The position numbers were made by a program, and so were the translations under genes. This document shows positions 60,092 to 64,000 of a DNA stretch of 64,000 nt, piece after piece. The notes under the pieces are model-generated. The model was not told the origin of the DNA. It saw only the letters and a list, made by a program, of their open reading frames with translations, and searched no databases. Positions within the stretch are counted from its first letter, which is position 1, and the number at the start of each line of letters is the position of its first letter. This DNA comes from Streptomyces maremycinicus (GTDB taxonomy: Bacteria; Actinomycetota; Actinomycetes; Streptomycetales; Streptomycetaceae), in contig NZ_BBYG01000022.1 in NCBI RefSeq assembly GCF_001184025.1, positions 1 through 64,000 of the forward strand, given 5' to 3'.

Positions 60092-60909
60092 CTAACAAAG
60101 CCGTTGGACGTGGCGGTGGGTGATCAGGCAGACGGCGAGTCCGAGGAAGGCTTCGTGGATGTTGTCGCGTCGTTCCCAGCGGATGCGCAGGCGGCGGAAG
60201 CCGTGGAGCCAGGCGATCGTGCGCTCGACGACGTAGCGGAAGATGCCCAGGCCAGTGCCGTGTGGTTGGCCTCGCTTGGCGATCACGGGGCGGATCCCAC
60301 GCTGCCAGAGCAGGCGGCGGTACTTGTCGTGGTCGTAGCCGCGGTCGGCCAGCAGCGCGTCGGGCCGTCGGCGCGGTCTGCCGGCCCGGCCCGCGACGGC
60401 CGGGATCTTGTCCAGCAGTGGCAGGAGCTGGGTGACGTCATTGCGGTTCCCGCCGGTCAGCGACACCGCGAGCGGGATGCCCTGTCCGTCGACGATGAGG
60501 TGGTGCTTGCTGCCCGGACGTGCGCGGTCGACCGGGCTGGGTCCGCTTTTGGGCCCCGCCGGGCTGCGCGAACATGCGAGGAGTCGATCACCGCCCTCGA
60601 CCAGTCCAGCTGGTCCTTCGACGGCAGCTTCTCCAGCAACAGCACATGCAGCCGGTCCCAGACGCCGGCCTCGTTCCAGGCCGCCAGGCGCCGCCAGCAC
60701 GTCATCCCCGAGCCGAAGCCCAGCTCCTGGGGCAGGTACTCCCACTGGATCCCGGTATGCAGGACGAAGAGGATCCCGCACAGAGCCTGGCGGTCCGGCA
60801 CCCGAGGTCTGCCCTCAACCAGCTTCGGACCCGGCACGGGCAGCAACGGCTCGACGAGTGACCAGAGTTCATCCGACACGATCCACGGTCGCGACTGACG
60901 TTTCCCCAC
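60092..60909 (-). CDS. IS5-family transposase in two frames (frameshifted)
   Basis: The first frame (60909 to 60457) has VSDELWSLVEPLLPVPGPKL, GILFVLHTGIQWEYLPQELG and the DDE start DWSRAVIDSSHVRAARRG. The second frame, ending at 60092, continues GPSPVDRARPGSKHHLIVDG, LLADRGYDHDKYRRLLWQRG and the Glu-bearing YVVERTIAWLHGFRRLRIRW. They join near 60555, where this group normally shifts frame. Both halves are full length, so expression as a fusion is plausible; a disabling frameshift mutation is the alternative. Confidence 0.8.
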
Positions 60910-60964
60910 GACCAGACCAACGAGCGGACAAGCCCACAGTCACATGATCAACAGCTTTTGTTAG
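60092..60964 (-). mobile_element. IS5-family insertion sequence
   Basis: Imperfect terminal inverted repeats: CTAACAAAGCCGTTGG at 60092 and, on the other strand from 60964, CTAACAAAAGCTGTTG. The element is 873 bp and is filled by a two-frame transposase. It has no visible damage and may be recent. The transposase stop codon lies in the terminal repeat itself. Confidence 0.75.
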
Positions 60965-60985
60965 AGCCAGTTAGCCGCACGCAGG

Positions 60986-61030
60986 AAAGGGCGCCTGGCA
61001 GGTGAAATACCTGGTCAGGCGCCTTTCTTT
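60986..61030 (-). terminator. hairpin terminator
   Basis: GGCGCCTG at about 60990 pairs with CAGGCGCC at 61016-61023. The outer AAAG/CTTT bases extend the stem, with runs of A and T at the feet. It lies just past the stop of the minus-strand C-terminal fragment at 61036, as expected for its terminator. Confidence 0.7.
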
Positions 61031-61035
61031 AGTCG

Positions 61036-61110
61036 CTAGAAGAAGCCGAGCTTCTTCGGCGAGTACGACACCAGCAGATTCTTCGTCTGCTGGTGGTACA
61101 CGACCTCACC
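61036..61110 (-). pseudogene. C-terminal fragment of an unidentified protein
   Basis: The minus strand encodes KAGEVVYHQQTKNLLVSYSP followed by KKLGFF and a stop, in a codon context unlike the surrounding debris and followed by a good terminator. It looks like the conserved end of a real gene whose front has been removed. I do not recognise the protein. Confidence 0.4.
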
Positions 61111-61581
61111 CGCCTTTGACCTGCGACTACGGGTGGCGTTGCCCGACGCCAATCCGAATTGGTCCGCACCTGGTCCGGATCTTGGTAGGTGGTGCCAGCG
61201 GGGAGCCGCGGTACGGCATGGCACAGGCCGTGGAGAGGGTCCACGGGCGTCCAGTTGATCCAGGGTGAGCGCGTAAGCCCAGCTCAGGACCTTGTAACGT
61301 GAGTGCGTCCGCGGGTTGGTCATCGAGCCGCTGCTGCCGAAGGTCGAGTGCCGGGCCCGGTTCACCGGCTCGCGACGTCCGGTACGGCACCTCGCTGCGT
61401 TGTCGCATCACCCGAGTACCTCCCGTACGCGGACGGCGCTCCGCCTTGCGATGCATTCCTGCCGCTCGGACCTCGGACGCCGGCGATCTGGCCGGTCGCC
61501 CTGTGCCGGAGATCCTGCCACCGCCGCGGACATCGCACCCCAACGGATATGCAGGCCGTGAGGCCGGGGCCGGGGAGTCGC
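61111..61581. other. 471-bp region of debris
   Basis: No intact gene is seen. Around 61316 the plus strand gives VIEPLLPKVECRARFTGSRR, which resembles the N-terminal block of IS5 transposases; the frame closes soon after. The rest has no pattern that I can name. Confidence 0.45.
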
Positions 61582-64000
61582 TCAGCGATGGACGGTGAGG
61601 GCGGCTAGGCCCGCTGGTCCGCCGAAGGCGATTGCCGGGTCGGTGGTGTCCGGCATGCTGCCGTCGGGCAGGACACAGAGGGACGTGAGGGACGTGCCGG
61701 TGACCACCCGCATGAGTTCTTCCCCGGTCCACGGGTTCCAGAGGCGCACGGTGGTGTCACTGGAGCCCGCGGTGGCGAGGAGCGGCTGTGGCGAGGCGGG
61801 TGTGGGCGGCAGAACGCCGATGGCGGAGACCGGGCCATTGTGCCCCTCGAGTACGGGGTACGCCTCCCTCCGAGGAGCTCCTGGGGACCAGAGCCGGACG
61901 CAGCCGTCGCTTCCGCCGGTGGTCAGCAGAGAACTGCCGTCCTCCGCGGGGCAGACGGCCAGCGACCGGACGGGGCCTATGCGGCCTGGCAGGCGCAGAT
62001 GAGACGGCGCACCAACGCGGCTGAATCTCACGGTTCGGCCGCTGGAGAAGGCCAAGAGCGGGCCCGTCTCGGTTGGCAAAGTCGCGAGAGCACGCACAGC
62101 CCCGTCTTGGCGGAGGGGCTCCCAGCGCTGTTCGCCGCTGGCGAGGTCATGGAAGCAGATACTTCCCTGGCTCGTGCCGCTGACCAGGACGACGTCGCTT
62201 GCACCGGATGGGGAGAGCGTGGCGAGAGAGCGCACGCTCGCCGCTTGCCTGCTCTGATTCACCAAGGGGGACCAGCAGCCGGGCTGCTCGTCCCAACGGC
62301 CGATGAGGCCGTTCTTCAGGCCGATTACGACGGACGCGGATCCGTCCGGCCAGACGTGGGTGGCCAGGGCGGTCAGGGCATCGCAGTCCCATTCGGCGGG
62401 CCACGTCAGTTTCTGCGGATGCCGCCGTCCACGTCGCGGCTGCCCTCTCGCTGCGGACCGAATGCTGACGGCACCTGAGCGGGCGGGCGTTAGCAGGCTG
62501 GGGCCGTCGTTCGATCCGGGGAGTACAGCTAGGAGGGAGCCGTTTACCAACGCGTTCTGGTCGTGTTCCAGCTCCGACGCGCGCCCGGCGGGGTTCCAGA
62601 TCCGGACCGTACGGTCCAACGATGCGGACAACACGAAGGGCATCCGCTGTCCCGTATCGACCGCGACCACGGCCTTGATCCTTCCCGTGTGGTCGGGCGG
62701 GGAGGTGAATAGCCTCGTTCCCGTGTCTGGATCCCAGAGGCTCACAGGCTCCCCGTCAGCGCCGCCGAGCGCCAGCAGCGTTCCGAAACCCGGAAAGGGG
62801 TAGGGCCCGAGAGAGGCCGCCGACCGCTGGATGCGTGCTGCCTTGTCCTCCTCGCCAGTGAGCGCGTTGTAGATGCGCACGCTGCGTGTCGTGCTCGAAG
62901 CTGCGGCGAGCCGGGGCTGGCCTTGCCGGTCGAGGTATAGGACGAGCGCGACCACGCCCCTGCCCTGCCCGTGCACCACGGCGACGACGTCGAGTGATTC
63001 GGCGTCGAAGACCTCCAACGTGCTGTTGTTGCCGCCCGCTGCGAGCAGTGTCCTGCCCGATGGGAGCCGCAACGTCGCCAACGCCTTGACTGAGGGGCCC
63101 ATCCCCCCGTCGAGAGATCTGAGGGGAAGGACCGGTGTCTCCTCGTCGAACGGATCACAGGTGGTCAGTCCCGCGTCGGTTCCGACAGCCAGCCGGACCT
63201 GTCCGGTCCTGGTTTCGAAGGCTGCGAGGGCGAACACGGCTCCTGTCACGGGGAGCCGGACCGCATCGCCGCTCTGCGGGTCGTAGATCCAGACGCCGTG
63301 GGCGGTGCCCACCGCGAGCAAGGGGCTCTCCGTGGGGGCGGTCAGTACGGTCAGGGCGCGTACGTACGGGGCCGGCCGGAAGGGCAGGCCGAACTCCGTT
63401 CCCGTGCGAGCGTCCCATATGCGCACCTCACCACCCTGGTCGCCCGCTGCGACGAGAGTGCTGCCGTCCGAAAGGGTGAAGGACACCAGGGAGGCGAGGG
63501 GGGTCGACATATGTGCCAAGAGGTTTTCGGGCACCCGTAGTTGATTCCACCGCGGTGGGACGCTGGAGCGGTAGCCAGCTAGGGGACGTGTCCCGACCAT
63601 GTTCCCAGCGGCACCATGCCTGACCTCTGTGCCCAGAAGGGACAGGCGGAGGCTGTCGGCTCGGGCCGCCGCTCCTGCATCGCCCAGAAACGTTTCGATG
63701 CGAGCCCACGCGGCGAGGCGCGCGGTACCGGTGTTGAAGTTGGCGGTGAGGCCGAGGGCTGCCCGGACCGTGCCGCTCGTCTCCCATGGCAGGAAGCGCC
63801 AGGGTACGTGCAGGTCGTCAACCAGTTCGGCGGCGGCGACGTGCGCGATGAGATGCCGTCGTAGGTACGGGTGTGGGGGCTGGTCAGGCATCGAGGGGAG
63901 CAGCTCTCCGAAAGCCCTCACGAGTTGCGCGTGCGCAGTGGTGATCGAGATCTCGGGGAAGCGCTCCTGCGGGTCCCTGTCCGGGAGACCGAGCAGCAAC
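61582..64000 (-). CDS. WD40-repeat protein, C-terminal part (continues beyond the window)
   Basis: More than 800 residues are visible; the frame is open at the window edge, so the N-terminus is missing. The first ~180 residues are helical (WRFLPWETSGTVRAALGLTA, LAAWARIETFLGDAGAAARA). They are followed by about twelve beta-propeller blades, recognisable by ends such as GEVRIWDARTG, RTVRIWNPAGRA, GCVRLWSPGAP and TTVRLWNPWTGEEL. Such C-terminal propellers in Streptomyces are usually fused to a STAND/NACHT-type NTPase or to a protease or kinase domain, acting as ligand sensors. That part lies outside the window, so the function cannot be stated. Expression is away from the IS graveyard. Confidence 0.8.
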   Translation of the reverse strand, partial: LLLGLPDRDPQERFPEISITTAHAQLVRAFGELLPSMPDQPPHPYLRRHLIAHVAAAELVDDLHVPWRFLPWETSGTVRAALGLTANFNTGTARLAAWARIETFLGDAGAAARADSLRLSLLGTEVRHGAAGNMVGTRPLAGYRSSVPPRWNQLRVPENLLAHMSTPLASLVSFTLSDGSTLVAAGDQGGEVRIWDARTGTEFGLPFRPAPYVRALTVLTAPTESPLLAVGTAHGVWIYDPQSGDAVRLPVTGAVFALAAFETRTGQVRLAVGTDAGLTTCDPFDEETPVLPLRSLDGGMGPSVKALATLRLPSGRTLLAAGGNNSTLEVFDAESLDVVAVVHGQGRGVVALVLYLDRQGQPRLAAASSTTRSVRIYNALTGEEDKAARIQRSAASLGPYPFPGFGTLLALGGADGEPVSLWDPDTGTRLFTSPPDHTGRIKAVVAVDTGQRMPFVLSASLDRTVRIWNPAGRASELEHDQNALVNGSLLAVLPGSNDGPSLLTPARSGAVSIRSAARGQPRRGRRHPQKLTWPAEWDCDALTALATHVWPDGSASVVIGLKNGLIGRWDEQPGCWSPLVNQSRQAASVRSLATLSPSGASDVVLVSGTSQGSICFHDLASGEQRWEPLRQDGAVRALATLPTETGPLLAFSSGRTVRFSRVGAPSHLRLPGRIGPVRSLAVCPAEDGSSLLTTGGSDGCVRLWSPGAPRREAYPVLEGHNGPVSAIGVLPPTPASPQPLLATAGSSDTTVRLWNPWTGEELMRVVTGTSLTSLCVLPDGSMPDTTDPAIAFGGPAGLAALTVHR

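Noticed and set aside
1..64000. tRNA, rRNA or origin sequences
   Set aside because: I looked for cloverleaf-like segments, rRNA signatures and DnaA-box clusters by eye and saw none; a covariance search would be needed to be certain.

Overview
The window is high-GC actinobacterial DNA, most likely from a Streptomyces chromosome. The evidence is the very GC-rich third codon positions, several GTG or TTG starts, and long runs of genes whose stop and start codons overlap as ATGA or GTGA. A ramCSAB-type class III lanthipeptide operon, a bldA-type TTA codon in a LuxR regulator, and many IS5, IS701, IS3, IS110 and IS256 pieces point the same way. The first ~10 kb and last ~7 kb are IS-scarred accessory DNA. 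Two specialised-metabolite loci lie between them.

Layout. (1) 1-10.2 kb: an IS5-type element at the window edge, a few hypothetical genes, an intact IS701-family element, a TetR regulator with a darcynin-like gene, a siderophore-interacting protein, an IS427-group IS that has decapitated an MmyB-type regulator, and an IS3 fragment. (2) 10.26-16.7 kb, minus strand: a SapB/AmfS-like class III lanthipeptide operon of LanKC, a 38-residue precursor and two ABC exporters, with a strong hairpin between precursor and exporters. (3) 17-20.6 kb: an NAD-dependent epimerase and aminopeptidase N, convergent. (4) ~20.8-56.8 kb: a large fragmented NRPS gene cluster. (5) 57-61.5 kb: a graveyard of regulator and transposon remnants around one intact-looking IS5-family element. 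(6) 61.6 kb to the end: a WD40-repeat protein that continues beyond the window.

The large cluster combines a VioC/OrfP-type Fe(II)/2-oxoglutarate oxygenase with a VioD/OrfR-type PLP enzyme, the pair that makes capreomycidine from arginine. Between them is an A-PCP protein whose pocket carries two acidic residues, suiting a cationic amino acid. Around these are a stand-alone A domain, a C-PCP-C protein, a stand-alone C domain, a free PCP and a PCP-C-A protein with degenerate C and A motifs. Tailoring genes include an O-carbamoyltransferase, a PIG-L deacetylase, a sugar epimerase, a Gfo/Idh oxidoreductase, a GT2 glycosyltransferase, two methyltransferases, an ATP-grasp ligase, a Fem/GNAT-like acyltransferase, a Cys-less asparagine-synthetase-like protein, a SAM hydrolase and a CocE hydrolase. 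An MFS exporter, an APH-type phosphotransferase and two LuxR-type regulators complete it. The set resembles streptothricin logic (capreomycidine, carbamoylated amino sugar, Fem-like or NRPS side chain), but the extra condensation domains and amide-forming enzymes do not fit a known scaffold I can name. I infer a carbamoylated, glycosylated, capreomycidine-containing peptide that may be undescribed.
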